Part shown: positions 34,911-43,912 of the stretch, one piece after another
How positions within the stretch are numbered: position 1 is the first letter of the stretch
Layout of the letters: each line of letters begins with the position of its first letter
Assembly (NCBI RefSeq): GCF_043195195.1
Contig: NZ_JBAFWT010000004.1
Location: forward strand, 62,001-126,000
Length of the DNA: 64,000 nucleotides
Direction of reading: 5' to 3'
Source: NCEH01 sp043195195
GTDB lineage: Bacteria > Pseudomonadota > Alphaproteobacteria > Rhizobiales > Xanthobacteraceae
Position numbers and translations under genes: made by a program
The notes under the pieces: generated by a model
What the model saw: the letters and a program-made list of their open reading frames with translations, nothing else
Databases searched by the model: none
Told to the model about the DNA's origin: nothing

Positions 34911-35130
34911 GATGTCCTCTCGCGTGACCGAACGCACGCATGGCCAGGGAACACCTGCCCATGGGGCGAAGTCAACGCGGGCTGAGCCGCTGCGGGAGAA
35001 AAGCGCAAAAGAACGGGAGTGGAACGAATCGCGGCCGAATCGAGAGTCGGGGAGAGTTCCCGGTTTACCCCGTACTAGGGCTAGTGGGACTCCGCTCCCG
35101 GTAACCGATTCCGGGAAATCGCAGGCCGCG

Positions 35131-36015
35131 CTATTGCGGCTTTGGGGCGTTAACCGAAACCGGGCTTTCCTTCACGCTGGTCTCGAATGCGGTCGCCTCC
35201 AGCAGCGCCGTGCCGATCATGGTGGCGACCGAAACTTTGAACGGCGCCAGCAGGCGGGTGCCGGCGACCGGCACCAGCCAGACGTACATCTCTTTGTTTT
35301 CCTGCATGTATTTTACAGTGTAGCGGGTCGGGCGATGGCCGGCGACCGGGGTATAGGCGGCGCGGCAGACCACCGCTGGCCCGGTATAGCCCTTGGGCAG
35401 CTTGACCTGCTCGGTGCGCAGATAGGTAAGCGAGATGTCATAGCGCTGGCGGCCATCAAATACCGGAATGGACCGGTCACAGGCGGCAGCCGAGATCAAA
35501 TCGACGGTGCCCGGCACATAGACGAAGGCGCCGCTCATGGGGTCGATGATGTTGGTCATGTTCGCGTCGGTGATTTCGACGCGGTCGGGGAGGGGCTTGA
35601 TGGGCGGCTCCACCGCCAATTCCCGCACCATGTTGTTGACCACAGCGAAGCGCACCCCTTCCGCCTTCCCGCCAGCCTCGGCCGCAACGGCGAACACCTG
35701 TGGCACCACCTTGCCGAGGCCGAGGGCGCCGCGGGCCGCGACGCTGCCCTTGCCCGAGGAGACCGCGCGCAGCACGCCCGTGATGCGGCCGGTCGCGGCA
35801 ATCTCATAATTTGTGCCGGTGGCCTCGGCGACGAGTGTGGCCCGGCCGATCTCGACGCCGCCGACGGAGAGGGAATATTTCGCATCGAGCTTTCCATCGG
35901 CCCGTGCGACACCGGTTGCGGCAGGCAGGGCGGCGCCAAGGCAGAGCGCGGCGGCAGCATACGGCCGCACGTGGCGGAGCAGGCGGCCCAGAGCGGAAGC
36001 AAACTCGGTCATCAT
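35131..36015 (-). CDS. DUF3108 domain-containing exported protein
   Basis: 294 residues with an N-terminal signal peptide (hydrophobic AAAALCLGAALPAATGVARA, cleavage near residue 38) followed by a DUF3108 domain (LDAKYSLSVGGVEIGRATL ... YDISLTYLRTEQVKLPKGY). DUF3108 proteins are periplasmic beta-rich proteins of unknown function. The start at 36015 is one of two adjacent ATGs and leaves a normal signal peptide. The ~220-base gap to puuA holds nothing I can identify. Confidence 0.82.
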   Translation of the reverse strand: MMTEFASALGRLLRHVRPYAAAALCLGAALPAATGVARADGKLDAKYSLSVGGVEIGRATLVAEATGTNYEIAATGRITGVLRAVSSGKGSVAARGALGLGKVVPQVFAVAAEAGGKAEGVRFAVVNNMVRELAVEPPIKPLPDRVEITDANMTNIIDPMSGAFVYVPGTVDLISAAACDRSIPVFDGRQRYDISLTYLRTEQVKLPKGYTGPAVVCRAAYTPVAGHRPTRYTVKYMQENKEMYVWLVPVAGTRLLAPFKVSVATMIGTALLEATAFETSVKESPVSVNAPKPQ

Positions 36016-36317
36016 CGGGTCCTGGAAAGGCGGCGGGCCGGCGTCCGGCGAAGCGGCGGCCTGCTGCTGTTCACTCGAATGGCGGGCGAAGGCGGCTGAA
36101 CTGTGGCTCTCGGGCTTGGCAGGATGCAGCGATTCGGCCGGAAAGTGGCATAGATCGGCACTTGCGAGGTGTTGGTTATTGACTTCGCCCCTCAGAGTCA
36201 CGATCTTCTGTGTCCGCTCTTGGTCGGGGGCTTCTGGCTGCGCGCTTCTCTGTGAGGTAGGCGCGCCGATTCCCCTACCATTTGCGATCCAATTTAATGG
36301 CAGAGGAGATTTTCGCC
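36016..36317. other. 302-base gap between DUF3108 gene and infC
   Basis: Divergent promoter region for the DUF3108 gene (leftward) and infC (rightward). A TTGACT at about 36179-36184 could be a -35 box for infC, but I see no clear -10 at the right distance. No ORF with coding character and no known leader motif recognised. Confidence 0.3.
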
Positions 36318-36854
36318 ATTCGTCGCCCCATGAGACCCGTCGCGCCGGAGAAGGATGGACCGCGCGTCAATGAGGAAATCCGCATCCGCGAAGTGCAGCT
36401 GATCGATCAGGATGGGCAGAACCGCGGTGTTGTGGCAATCCGCGACGCCCTGCTGCTCGCGCAGGAGGCCGGCCTCGATCTCGTGGAGATCGCGCCGAAT
36501 TCCGCCCCGCCCGTCTGCAAGATCCTCGATTTCGGCCGGTTCAAGTATCAGAACCAGAAGAAGGCCAGCGAGGCTCGCAAAAAGCAGAAAGTGGTCGAGG
36601 TCAAGGAAATCAAGCTGCGACCGGGCATCGACACCCATGATTATGAAGTGAAGATGCGCTCCATGGAGCGTTTCTTCGAAGAAGGCGACAAGGTGAAGGT
36701 GACGTTGCGCTTCCGCGGCCGCGAGATGGCGCATCAGGACATCGGCTACAAGCTGCTGCAGAAGCTGCGGGACGATGTCGCCACCATCGCCAAGGTTGAA
36801 GCCGAGCCGATGCTTGAAGGCCGGCAGATGATCATGATCCTCGCGCCCCGCTGA
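36318..36854 (+). CDS. infC: translation initiation factor IF-3, probable AUU start
   Basis: 178 residues. IF-3 binds the 30S subunit and checks start-codon pairing. N-domain DGPRVNEEIRIREVQLIDQDGQNRGVV, linker, then C-domain KEIKLRPGIDTHDYEVKMRSMERFFEEGDKVKV are unmistakable. The start is placed at ATT 36318 because AGAGGAG (36302-36308) lies 9 bases before it and the protein then begins MRRPMRP, as in relatives; an AUU start is the classic autoregulatory feature of infC. An in-frame ATG at 36297 overlaps the ribosome site and is less likely. A terminator follows. Confidence 0.93.
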   Translation: MRRPMRPVAPEKDGPRVNEEIRIREVQLIDQDGQNRGVVAIRDALLLAQEAGLDLVEIAPNSAPPVCKILDFGRFKYQNQKKASEARKKQKVVEVKEIKLRPGIDTHDYEVKMRSMERFFEEGDKVKVTLRFRGREMAHQDIGYKLLQKLRDDVATIAKVEAEPMLEGRQMIMILAPR

Positions 36855-36874
36855 GCGACGTCGCTGTGTTCAAA

Positions 36875-36911
36875 GAAAAAGCCCGGATCGATCGATCCGG
36901 GCTTTTTGTTT
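36875..36911. terminator. bidirectional Rho-independent terminator after infC
   Basis: GCCCGGATCG/CGATCCGGGC hairpin (36881-36902) flanked by AAAAA on the left and TTTTT on the right, so it can stop both infC and the convergent BA14K transcript. Confidence 0.9.
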
Positions 36912-36966
36912 TTCTGCGGACGGGCAGGGCGGGCGGGCTGGCCGCTACCCCTTTTGTCCCTCCGGC

Positions 36967-37422
36967 TTATTGGCAGGGATGGCGGAGGCCGTCATATCCA
37001 AGATAGGTCCCCGTGCGCGCATCGAACGAGCGATATCTGGACGAGCAATAGGCCAGCCAGTCGCCAGAGGACGGACCCGAATTCGCCTGGGCCGCGCTAG
37101 CCGCCGCCGCTCCGAGCATCAGCCCGCCTATCACCCCGGCGGCCACCGCGCCGCCGTTGTTATTACAGCCGCCCCATCCGCAATTGCCGTATCTGTTGCC
37201 ATAGCCCGGCCCGTAATAACCCCGGCCGGGTCCATAACCCGGGCCATAGTGCGGCCCATAGCCTGGCCCGCGGGGACCCCCGCGCCATTGCACATCCGTC
37301 ACCAGACCGCCGCTCTCCGCAACGCCCACCGATGACGGCCGCAGCGATTGAGCCTGCAGTCCTGTCGCCATGAGCGAGGCGGCCAAACTCGCGGCCGCGA
37401 AAACAGCAAGGGTTTTACGCAT
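36967..37422 (-). CDS. BA14K family secreted protein
   Basis: 151 residues: signal peptide (MRKTLAVFAAASLAASLMATGLQA, cleaved near 24), a Gly/Tyr/Pro-rich centre with repeated GPGYGP units, a glycine/alanine hydrophobic stretch (GVIGGLMLGAAAASAA), and the C-terminal BA14K motif WLAYCSSRYRSFDARTGTYLGYDG ending RHPC. BA14K proteins are lectin-like or immunoreactive small proteins of rhizobia and Brucella; their cell function is unclear. A second member lies directly upstream on the same strand. Confidence 0.88.
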   Translation of the reverse strand: MRKTLAVFAAASLAASLMATGLQAQSLRPSSVGVAESGGLVTDVQWRGGPRGPGYGPHYGPGYGPGRGYYGPGYGNRYGNCGWGGCNNNGGAVAAGVIGGLMLGAAAASAAQANSGPSSGDWLAYCSSRYRSFDARTGTYLGYDGLRHPCQ

Positions 37423-37503
37423 GTGAACGTCTCCTTCGGGAAGGGAACGCTCAGGTGCGCAAAAGGTTACCATCATCACGCGTGTGTGAAGGCGCGCCCC
37501 GGT

Positions 37504-38106
37504 TCACGGGCAAGAGTGCCGACGCCCGTCATAGCCAAGGAACGTGCCGCTGCGCGGATCGTAGGAGCGGTAGCGCCTCGCGCAATAGGCCACCCAGTCG
37601 GCCGAGACCGGACCTGGGGCGGCGGCCGCCTCGGATCCGATGATCACGCCCGTGGCCAATGCGGCTCCGCCGAAGCCCCAGCCCGGCCCCCATGCGCCGC
37701 CCCAGCCCGGGGCGTAGCCCCAACCCCCTCCCCAGCCCACCGGGCGGCCCCAGCCTGGCCGTCCGACCCAACCGGGGCCACCCCAGCCAGGACGTCCAGC
37801 CCAGCCGGGACGGCCGCCCCAGCCGGGACGTCCAACCCAGCCGCGATTCTGAAGCACCGGACGCCCGACCCAGCCGCGATTCTGAAGCATCGGACGTCCG
37901 ACCCAGCCGCGCCCGGGTCCGCGCCCCGGTCCACGTCGGTACTGCACGTTTTCGATGGGAAAGGCGGCGGTGCCGGCCTGTTTGGCGGTGAGGGGCTGCA
38001 TCGCGCCGAGGCGCAGGGCTTGGGCGCCAGCCGGCGCCGCGCCGAATGCAAGGCTGGCCACCGCGAGGGCAGCCGCGAGGACTGAAAAACGCAAAGGCGT
38101 CCGCAT
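37504..38106 (-). CDS. BA14K family secreted protein with Trp-Gly-Arg repeats
   Basis: 200 residues: signal peptide (MRTPLRFSVLAAALAVASLAFGAAPAGA), then a repeat region (about residues 55-125) with seven or more GWxGRP units, some separated by MLQNR/VLQNR, then a hydrophobic GGAALATGVIIGSEAAAA segment and the BA14K motif WVAYCARRYRSYDPRSGTFLGYDG ending RHSC. Start 38106 was chosen because AGGAG sits 6 bases upstream. It is a tandem paralogue of the next gene, 81 bases away, with an expanded repeat region. Confidence 0.88.
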   Translation of the reverse strand: MRTPLRFSVLAAALAVASLAFGAAPAGAQALRLGAMQPLTAKQAGTAAFPIENVQYRRGPGRGPGRGWVGRPMLQNRGWVGRPVLQNRGWVGRPGWGGRPGWAGRPGWGGPGWVGRPGWGRPVGWGGGWGYAPGWGGAWGPGWGFGGAALATGVIIGSEAAAAPGPVSADWVAYCARRYRSYDPRSGTFLGYDGRRHSCP

Positions 38107-38418
38107 CGTCATCTCCTGCCCGGCCACGCCGGGCGCATGGGCATGAGGCCGTTAGCCTCAATTGGGAAACAAAGCAGATCGAGCGGGCGGGAAGATGGCG
38201 GCTTAAGCATGAACGTGGCGACGCGCGGAATGTGATCGGCGGGCGCGGCGGTTTGCAAGGCGAGCCGGCTTGCGTTTCGCGTGTCAGTCCTGTAACGAGT
38301 GCGGCCTTCGAACCGGCCGGCGACAAGGGCTGCCGTGTTGGTTCTTATCGCTCATATCAACAAAAGGCTGAATGCCCCGTGCGGCAACGTGCGGCGGATG
38401 GCGGTCACGGAGAGCAAA
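38107..38418. other. 312-base gap between BA14K gene and rpmI
   Basis: A divergent promoter region. A small inverted repeat TGAGGC-N5-GCCTCA (38144-38160) lies about 40 bases upstream of the BA14K start and may be an operator. The side toward rpmI holds no ORF I trust and no ribosomal-protein leader structure that I can recognise. Confidence 0.3.
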
Positions 38419-38619
38419 ATGCCCAAGATGAAGACCAAGTCGGGAGCGAAGAAACGCTTCCGTCTGACGGGTACCGGGAAAGTTATCGCCGCCCAAGCCG
38501 GAAAGCGGCACGGGATGATCAAGCGGACCAATGCCCAGATCCGCAACCAGCGCGGCACCACCATCCTGAGCGAAAGCGACGGCCGGGTGATCCGCAAGTC
38601 GTTCCTGCCGAACGGCTGA
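38419..38619 (+). CDS. rpmI: 50S ribosomal protein L35
   Basis: 66 residues: MPKMKTKSGAKKRFRLTGTGKV is the universal L35 start, with the conserved RNQRGTTILSESD later. The site CGGAGAG precedes the ATG by 6 bases. Followed after 27 bases by rplT; infC lies about 1.5 kb upstream, so the usual infC-rpmI-rplT operon is interrupted here by the two BA14K genes on the other strand. Confidence 0.97.
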   Translation: MPKMKTKSGAKKRFRLTGTGKVIAAQAGKRHGMIKRTNAQIRNQRGTTILSESDGRVIRKSFLPNG

Positions 38620-38646
38620 CGCACTGCGATCTGAAGGAGATCATCC

Positions 38647-39009
38647 ATGGCCCGCGTGAAACGTGGCGTAACTTCCCACGCCAAGCATAAGAAGGTCTAT
38701 GAAGCCGCAAAGGGCTTCTATGGCCGTCGCAAGAATACCATCCGCGCAGCGAAGTCGGCCGTCGAACGGTCGATGCAGTATGCCTATCGCGATCGCAAGG
38801 TGAAGAAGCGCACGTTCCGCGCGCTCTGGATCCAGCGCATCAATGCCGGCGTGCGCGAACTCGATGTCGGCCTCACCTATGGCGGCTTTATCAACGGTCT
38901 CGCGAAGGCGGGGATCGAAGTCGACCGCAAGGTGCTCTCGGATATCGCCATCCACGAGCCCGAGGCGTTCAAGGCCCTGGTGGAAAAGGCCAAGGCCGCC
39001 CTGGCCTGA
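38647..39009 (+). CDS. rplT: 50S ribosomal protein L20
   Basis: 120 residues: MARVKRGVTSHAKHKKVYEAAKGFYGRRKN is diagnostic for L20, an early 50S assembly protein and, in some bacteria, the autogenous repressor of its operon. AAGGAG lies about 8 bases upstream. A terminator follows 40 bases after the stop. Confidence 0.98.
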   Translation: MARVKRGVTSHAKHKKVYEAAKGFYGRRKNTIRAAKSAVERSMQYAYRDRKVKKRTFRALWIQRINAGVRELDVGLTYGGFINGLAKAGIEVDRKVLSDIAIHEPEAFKALVEKAKAALA

Positions 39010-39047
39010 GGCTTTATCAGGCGCGACCCGCCCGACCGAGACTGATA

Positions 39048-39078
39048 AGCCCCGCGCGGAGACGCGTTCGGGGCTTTT
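39048..39078 (+). terminator. Rho-independent terminator after rplT
   Basis: AGCCCCG(CGCG)/(CGCG)TTCGGGGCT stem with one small asymmetry, followed by TTTT. Correct position for the end of rpmI-rplT. Confidence 0.8.
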
Positions 39079-39118
39079 CGCTTTGCGCGCGACGCGGCTA
39101 TAACCTGCGCCGAATTCT

Positions 39119-39236
39119 CACCCCGTCATGGCCGGACCCGATCCGGCCATCCACGCGGCTCCGCACACGCCTTGCGGCGGAGAGACGCGGACCTCCCGGA
39201 CCGGACCTCCCGGACGCCCGGGGATGACGGTGCAAC
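39119..39236. repeat. rhizobial-type intergenic palindromic element upstream of pheS
   Basis: Begins CCCCGTCATGGCCGGACC and ends CCCGGGGATGACGG, with an internal GGCCGGA/TCCGGCC hairpin. The outer CCCCGTCAT and ATGACGG are complementary. This composition is typical of dispersed palindromes between genes in Hyphomicrobiales. It ends about 14 bases before the pheS start. Confidence 0.5.
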
Positions 39237-39249
39237 AGATGGCAGAACC

Positions 39250-40359
39250 ATGTCCGAGCTCGTTTTGACCGATCATCCCGGCCTCGACGCCCTGGAGCGC
39301 GAAGTTTCCACCGGGATTCTCGCGGCGGGGGACGAAGCCGCGCTCGAAGCGGTGCGCATCGCCGCCCTCGGCAAGAAGGGCAGCGTCTCCGAGCTGTTGA
39401 AATCGCTCGGCGGCATGACGCCGGACGAGCGCAAGACCATGGGCCCGGCCATTAACGGCCTGCGCGACCGGGTGCAGGGGCTGCTGAATGTCCGCAAGGA
39501 CGCGCTGAAGTCCGCCGCCCTCGAAGCGCGCCTCGCCACCGAGCGGGTGGACGTGAGCCTGCCGGTGCGCGAGCCGCGCGCCGAAATCGGCCGGGTGCAT
39601 CCCATCACCCAGGTGACGGAAGAACTCACCGCCATTTTCGCCGACATGGGCTTCTCGGTGGCGGAAGGGCCGGACATCGAGACCGATTTCTATAATTTCA
39701 CCGCGCTGAACTTCCCCGCCGGCCATCCGGCGCGGGAGATGCACGACACCTTCTTCCTGCCGCCCAATGCCGAGGGCGAGCGCAAGGTGCTGCGCACCCA
39801 TACCTCGCCGGTGCAGGTGCGCACCATGATGAGCAAGACCCCGCCGATCCGCGTCATCTGTCCCGGCCGCACCTATCGCTGCGACAGCGACCAGACCCAC
39901 ACGCCCATGTTCCATCAGGTGGAGGGGCTGGTGATCGACAAGGGCTCGCACATGGGCCACCTCAAGTGGATTTTGCAGGAATTCTGCAAGGCCTTCTTCG
40001 AGGTGGAGAATGTGACCATGCGCTTCCGCCCGTCCTTCTTCCCATTCACCGAGCCGAGCATGGAAGTGGACATCCAGTGCGACCGCTCGCGCCCCGGCGA
40101 GATCCGGTTCGGCGAGGGCAATGACTGGCTGGAGATTTTGGGCTGCGGCATGGTGCATCCCAATGTGCTGAGGAATTGCGGCATCGATCCCGACGTCTAC
40201 CAGGGCTTCGCCTGGGGCATGGGCATCGACCGCATCGCCATGCTGAAATACGGCATGAGCGATCTGCGCGCCTTCTTCGAAGCGGATGTGCGCTGGCTCT
40301 CCCACTACGGCTTCCGCCCGCTGGACTTCCCGACTTTGGCCGGTGGGTTGAGCGCGTGA
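39250..40359 (+). CDS. pheS: phenylalanyl-tRNA synthetase alpha subunit
   Basis: 369 residues. Class II aminoacyl-tRNA synthetase catalytic subunit: N-terminal coiled-coil arm (1-90), motif 2 region RTHTSPVQVRTM and TYRCDSDQTHTPMFHQVEG, motif 3 GFAWGMGIDRIAMLKYG. It charges tRNA-Phe in the alpha2-beta2 complex with PheT. Start 39250 (MSELVLTD) matches family length. A REP-like inverted pair lies between pheS and pheT. Confidence 0.97.
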   Translation: MSELVLTDHPGLDALEREVSTGILAAGDEAALEAVRIAALGKKGSVSELLKSLGGMTPDERKTMGPAINGLRDRVQGLLNVRKDALKSAALEARLATERVDVSLPVREPRAEIGRVHPITQVTEELTAIFADMGFSVAEGPDIETDFYNFTALNFPAGHPAREMHDTFFLPPNAEGERKVLRTHTSPVQVRTMMSKTPPIRVICPGRTYRCDSDQTHTPMFHQVEGLVIDKGSHMGHLKWILQEFCKAFFEVENVTMRFRPSFFPFTEPSMEVDIQCDRSRPGEIRFGEGNDWLEILGCGMVHPNVLRNCGIDPDVYQGFAWGMGIDRIAMLKYGMSDLRAFFEADVRWLSHYGFRPLDFPTLAGGLSA

Positions 40360-40372
40360 ACCACCTTGAATT

Positions 40373-40492
40373 CCCCTCCCCCCTTGCGGGGGAGGGCCAG
40401 GGTGGGGGGTATGGCGCCCTTTGCCCTGCTGCTGGGAGTGACGGCACGGCTGGACCCCCCTCCCCAACCCTCCCCCGCAAGGGGGGAGGGGG
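40373..40492. repeat. REP-like inverted pair between pheS and pheT
   Basis: CCCTCCCCCCTTGCGGGGGAGGG (40375-40397) at the left and the inverted unit CCCTCCCCCGCAAGGGGGGAGGG at the right, with outlying CAGGGTGGGGGG and CCCCCCTCCCCA also complementary in part. Same core as the puuA/puuB element, so a dispersed family. It sits inside a two-gene operon. Confidence 0.75.
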
Positions 40493-40537
40493 TCTAACCG
40501 CATGTCACACAAGCCGCTCGGGACAAGGAACAGACCG

Positions 40538-42952
40538 ATGAAATTCACCTTCTCCTGGCTCCAAGAGCATCTCGAGCCCACGGCCTCCTTCGACGAGATC
40601 GTCGATCGCCTGTCGCTGATCGGCCTCGAAGTGGAGGGCGTGGAAGATAAGGCGAAGGCGCTCGCGCCGTTCGTGGTGGGCGAGGTGCTGACCGCGCAGA
40701 AGCATCCCAATGCCGACAAGCTGAAGGTCTGCACCGTCTCCATCGGCAAAGGCGAGCCGATCCAGGTGGTGTGCGGCGCGCCCAATGCCCGCGCCGGCCT
40801 CAAGGTGGTGTTTGCCGCTCCCGGTACGGTCATCCCGGCCACCGGCACCGAGCTGAAGATCGGCAAGATCCGCGACGTGGAAAGCCGCGGCATGCTGTGC
40901 TCGGCGCGCGAGATGGGCCTCTCGGAAGAGCATGACGGCATCATGGAATTGCCGGAAGACGCGCCGGTCGGCGCGCCGTTCGCGCAGGTGCTGGGGCTGA
41001 ACGATCCGGTGATCGAAATCGCCGTGACCCCCAATCGCGCCGACTGCCTCGGCGTGTCCGGCGTCGCGCGCGATCTTGCCGCCGCCGGCCTTGGCGAATT
41101 GCTCGCGCCACGCATCGCCCCTGTGGAGGGCAAATTCCCGGCGCCGCTCAAGGTGGCGCTCGATTTCGGCGAGACCCCCGCGCTCTGCCCGGCGTTCGCG
41201 GTGCGGGTGATCCGCGGCGTGAAGAATGGTCCCTCGCCGGACTGGATGCAGGAGAAGCTGCGCGCCATCGGCCTGCGGCCCATCAATGCGCTGGTGGATG
41301 TCACCAATTTCCTCACCTTCGACCGCAACCGGCCGCTGCACGTGTTCGACCTGACGAAGGTGACGGGCGACCTCGTGGTGCGCCGCGCCAAGGCCGGGGA
41401 GACATTGCTGGCGCTCGACGGCAAGACCTATACGCTCGACGAGACCATGTGCGTCATCGCCGACGACAAGGGCGTGGAGAGCCTCGCCGGCGTCATGGGC
41501 GGCGAAGAAAGCGGCTGCGACGAGACCACCACCGACGTGGTGATCGAAAGCGCGCTCTGGGACCCGATCAACATTGCCCAGACCGGCCGCAAGCTGGGGC
41601 TGAATTCCGATGCCCGGTTCCGCTTCGAGCGCGGCATCGACCCCGCCTTCACGCTGTCGGGGCTGGATCTTGCCACCCATATCATCCTCGACATCTGCGG
41701 CGGCGAACCCTCCGAACTGGTGCTGGCCGGGGCGATCCCGGACACCACGCGCACCATCGATTTCCCCCTCGCGGAGGTGAAGCGCCTGTCGGGCCTTGAG
41801 GCGAGCGAGGACGAAATTCGCGACGTGCTCGCCCGCCTCGGCTTTGCGGTCTCCGGCGCCGCGCCGGTGGTGCAGGTGGTGCCGCCCTCGTGGCGCGCGG
41901 ATATCGAGGGCAAGGCGGATCTGGTGGAAGAGGTGGTGCGCATCCTCGGCCTTGCTCGCGTGCCCGCCACCGAATTCCCCCGCACCGAGGCCGCCCGCCG
42001 TCCCGTGCTGACGGCCCTTCAACTGCGCGTGCGCAAGGCGCGCCGGGCGCTGGCCGCCCGTGGCATGGTGGAGGCGGTCACCTGGTCGTTCGTCTCCAAG
42101 GCCGCGGCCGAGTTGTTCGGCGGCGGCAAGGCGGAACTGGCGCTCTCCAATCCCATCGCTTCCGATCTCTCCGACATGCGGCCGAGCCTGCTGCCGGGCC
42201 TCATCCGCTCGGCCCAGGCCAATGCCGATCGCGGCTATGGCGATGTGGCGCTGTTCGAGGTGGGACAGGTGTTCGCCGGCGACCAACCGCAAGACCAGCG
42301 CATGTCGGCAACCGGCATCCGCCGCGCCACCGCCAAGCCCGAAGGCGCGGGGCGCCATTGGGCGAGCGCGGCAAAGAGCGTGGATGCCTTCGACGCCAAG
42401 GCCGATGCCCTGGCCGCCCTTGCGGCGGTGGGGGCGCCGGTGGCCAATCTCCAGGTCACTACGGACGCGCCCGGCTGGTACCATCCGGGCCGTTCGGCGA
42501 GCCTGCGCCTCGGCTCCAACGTGCTCGCCACCTTCGGCGAATTGCATCCGCGCGTTCTGGAGGCGCTGGACGTGAGCGGCCCTCTGGTGGCATTTGAGAT
42601 CATCCTCGACCGCATCGCGGAGCCCAAGGCCAAGCCGACCAAGGTGAAGCCGCCGCTGGATCTGTCGGCCTTCCAGCCGGTGAAGCGCGACTTCGCCTTC
42701 CTGGTGGACCGGCAGGTGGCGGCGGGCGATATCCTGCGGGCGGCCCAGGGCGTCGACAAGAAGCTCATCACCGAGGCGTCGGTGTTCGATGTCTATGAGG
42801 GTGTGGGCATCGAGGACGGCAAGAAGTCGGTGGCCATCGAGGTCACCCTTCAGCCGCGCGAGCGCACTTTGACAGACGTGGAGATCGAGGGCGTGGCGGC
42901 GCAGATCGTCGCCGACGTGGCGAAGAAAACCGGCGCCAGCCTGCGCGGCTGA
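40538..42952 (+). CDS. pheT: phenylalanyl-tRNA synthetase beta subunit
   Basis: 804 residues, full length. MKFTFSWLQEHLEP start, tRNA-binding EMAP-like domain (about 40-150, VVGEVLTAQKHPNADKLKVC), B3/B4 editing domain, B5 domain and the C-terminal anticodon-binding FDX-ACB domain (FQPVKRDFAFLVD ... LQPRERTLTDVEIE). Start 40538 is the usual MKFTxSWL. Downstream terminator at 42964-42989. Confidence 0.97.
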   Translation: MKFTFSWLQEHLEPTASFDEIVDRLSLIGLEVEGVEDKAKALAPFVVGEVLTAQKHPNADKLKVCTVSIGKGEPIQVVCGAPNARAGLKVVFAAPGTVIPATGTELKIGKIRDVESRGMLCSAREMGLSEEHDGIMELPEDAPVGAPFAQVLGLNDPVIEIAVTPNRADCLGVSGVARDLAAAGLGELLAPRIAPVEGKFPAPLKVALDFGETPALCPAFAVRVIRGVKNGPSPDWMQEKLRAIGLRPINALVDVTNFLTFDRNRPLHVFDLTKVTGDLVVRRAKAGETLLALDGKTYTLDETMCVIADDKGVESLAGVMGGEESGCDETTTDVVIESALWDPINIAQTGRKLGLNSDARFRFERGIDPAFTLSGLDLATHIILDICGGEPSELVLAGAIPDTTRTIDFPLAEVKRLSGLEASEDEIRDVLARLGFAVSGAAPVVQVVPPSWRADIEGKADLVEEVVRILGLARVPATEFPRTEAARRPVLTALQLRVRKARRALAARGMVEAVTWSFVSKAAAELFGGGKAELALSNPIASDLSDMRPSLLPGLIRSAQANADRGYGDVALFEVGQVFAGDQPQDQRMSATGIRRATAKPEGAGRHWASAAKSVDAFDAKADALAALAAVGAPVANLQVTTDAPGWYHPGRSASLRLGSNVLATFGELHPRVLEALDVSGPLVAFEIILDRIAEPKAKPTKVKPPLDLSAFQPVKRDFAFLVDRQVAAGDILRAAQGVDKKLITEASVFDVYEGVGIEDGKKSVAIEVTLQPRERTLTDVEIEGVAAQIVADVAKKTGASLRG

Positions 42953-42963
42953 GGCGCAAAAAG

Positions 42964-42989
42964 AAAAGCGGCGCGCAGGCGCCGCTTTT
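42964..42989. terminator. bidirectional terminator between pheT and SDR gene
   Basis: AAAAGCGGCGC ... GCGCCGCTTTT: a stem of about 10 bp, with A-run left and T-run right, in the 54-base gap between convergent genes. Confidence 0.88.
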
Positions 42990-43006
42990 CTGCACTGTGG
43001 GGGTGC

Positions 43007-43756
43007 TCAGCCGCGTCCGACAAACGGCATCTTGGTGGCCATCACCGTGATGGTCTGCACATTCGCGCTCAGGGGCAGGCCGGCCATGTAAACCACTGCA
43101 TCGGCCACATGCTTGGGATCGATCACCGGTTCCGGCTTCATGGAGCCGTCCGCCTGGATGATCCCGTTCTTGATACGCTGGGCCATTTCGGTGTCGGCAT
43201 TGCCGATGTCGATCTGTCCGCAGGCGATGTCATAGGCCCGGCAATCCAGCGAGGTGGACTTGGTGAGGCCGGCGATGGCGTGCTTGGTGGCGGTGTACGG
43301 CGCCGAATAGGGGCGCGGCGCATGGGCCGAGATCGAGCCGTTGTTGATGATGCGTCCGCCCATGGGCGTCTGCGCCTTCATGATGCGGATCGCTTCCTGC
43401 GTGCACAGGAAGGGGCCGGTGAGATTGGTGTCCACCACCGTCTTCCATTGCTCGTAAGTGAGATCTTCCATGGGCACGCCGGGGGCGCCGGTGCCGGCAT
43501 TGTTGAACAGCAGGTCGAGCCGGCCGAAGGCCTGCTTCACGGCGGCGAACAAGGCTGCGACCGAGGCGGGGTCCGTCACGTCGGTGGGCACCACCAAAGC
43601 GGGTGCATCGCCTAGCGCTGCGGCCGTGGCATCGAGCGCGTCGCGGCGACGGCCGGCCAGGGCCAAGCTATAGCCCGCGCCGGCGAGCGCCTGGGCAACG
43701 GCGCGGCCGACGCCGGAACCGGCGCCCGTGACCAGGGCGATCTTGGTGGCGGTCAT
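43007..43756 (-). CDS. short-chain dehydrogenase/reductase
   Basis: 249 residues, classical SDR: cofactor motif TGAGSGVGRAVA, NNAG motif FNNAGTG, catalytic serine in GSISAHAP, and YTATKHA with the catalytic Tyr and Lys. NAD(P)-dependent oxidoreductase in the cytoplasm; substrate unknown. Not obviously part of the adjacent pterin/flavin-like cluster. Confidence 0.9.
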   Translation of the reverse strand: MTATKIALVTGAGSGVGRAVAQALAGAGYSLALAGRRRDALDATAAALGDAPALVVPTDVTDPASVAALFAAVKQAFGRLDLLFNNAGTGAPGVPMEDLTYEQWKTVVDTNLTGPFLCTQEAIRIMKAQTPMGGRIINNGSISAHAPRPYSAPYTATKHAIAGLTKSTSLDCRAYDIACGQIDIGNADTEMAQRIKNGIIQADGSMKPEPVIDPKHVADAVVYMAGLPLSANVQTITVMATKMPFVGRG

Positions 43757-43912
43757 GAAGTCTCTCTCCCGGATCTCTCAATTCTCGTCGCGCTATCCCT
43801 GGAGATAGCGGCGCGCGGACGTTATGCCGCGCGATGAGTGGCCCGTCATGGAAAGCCCATGCGGCGGGAGATTTCAATCGTTTTGATTGTGCAGCGGTGC
43901 GTGGCGGCGCCC

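Noticed and set aside
37650..37950. CRISPR-like tandem repeat
   Set aside because: The repeats are in frame, short and Gly-Trp-Arg coding inside a BA14K gene, without spacers.
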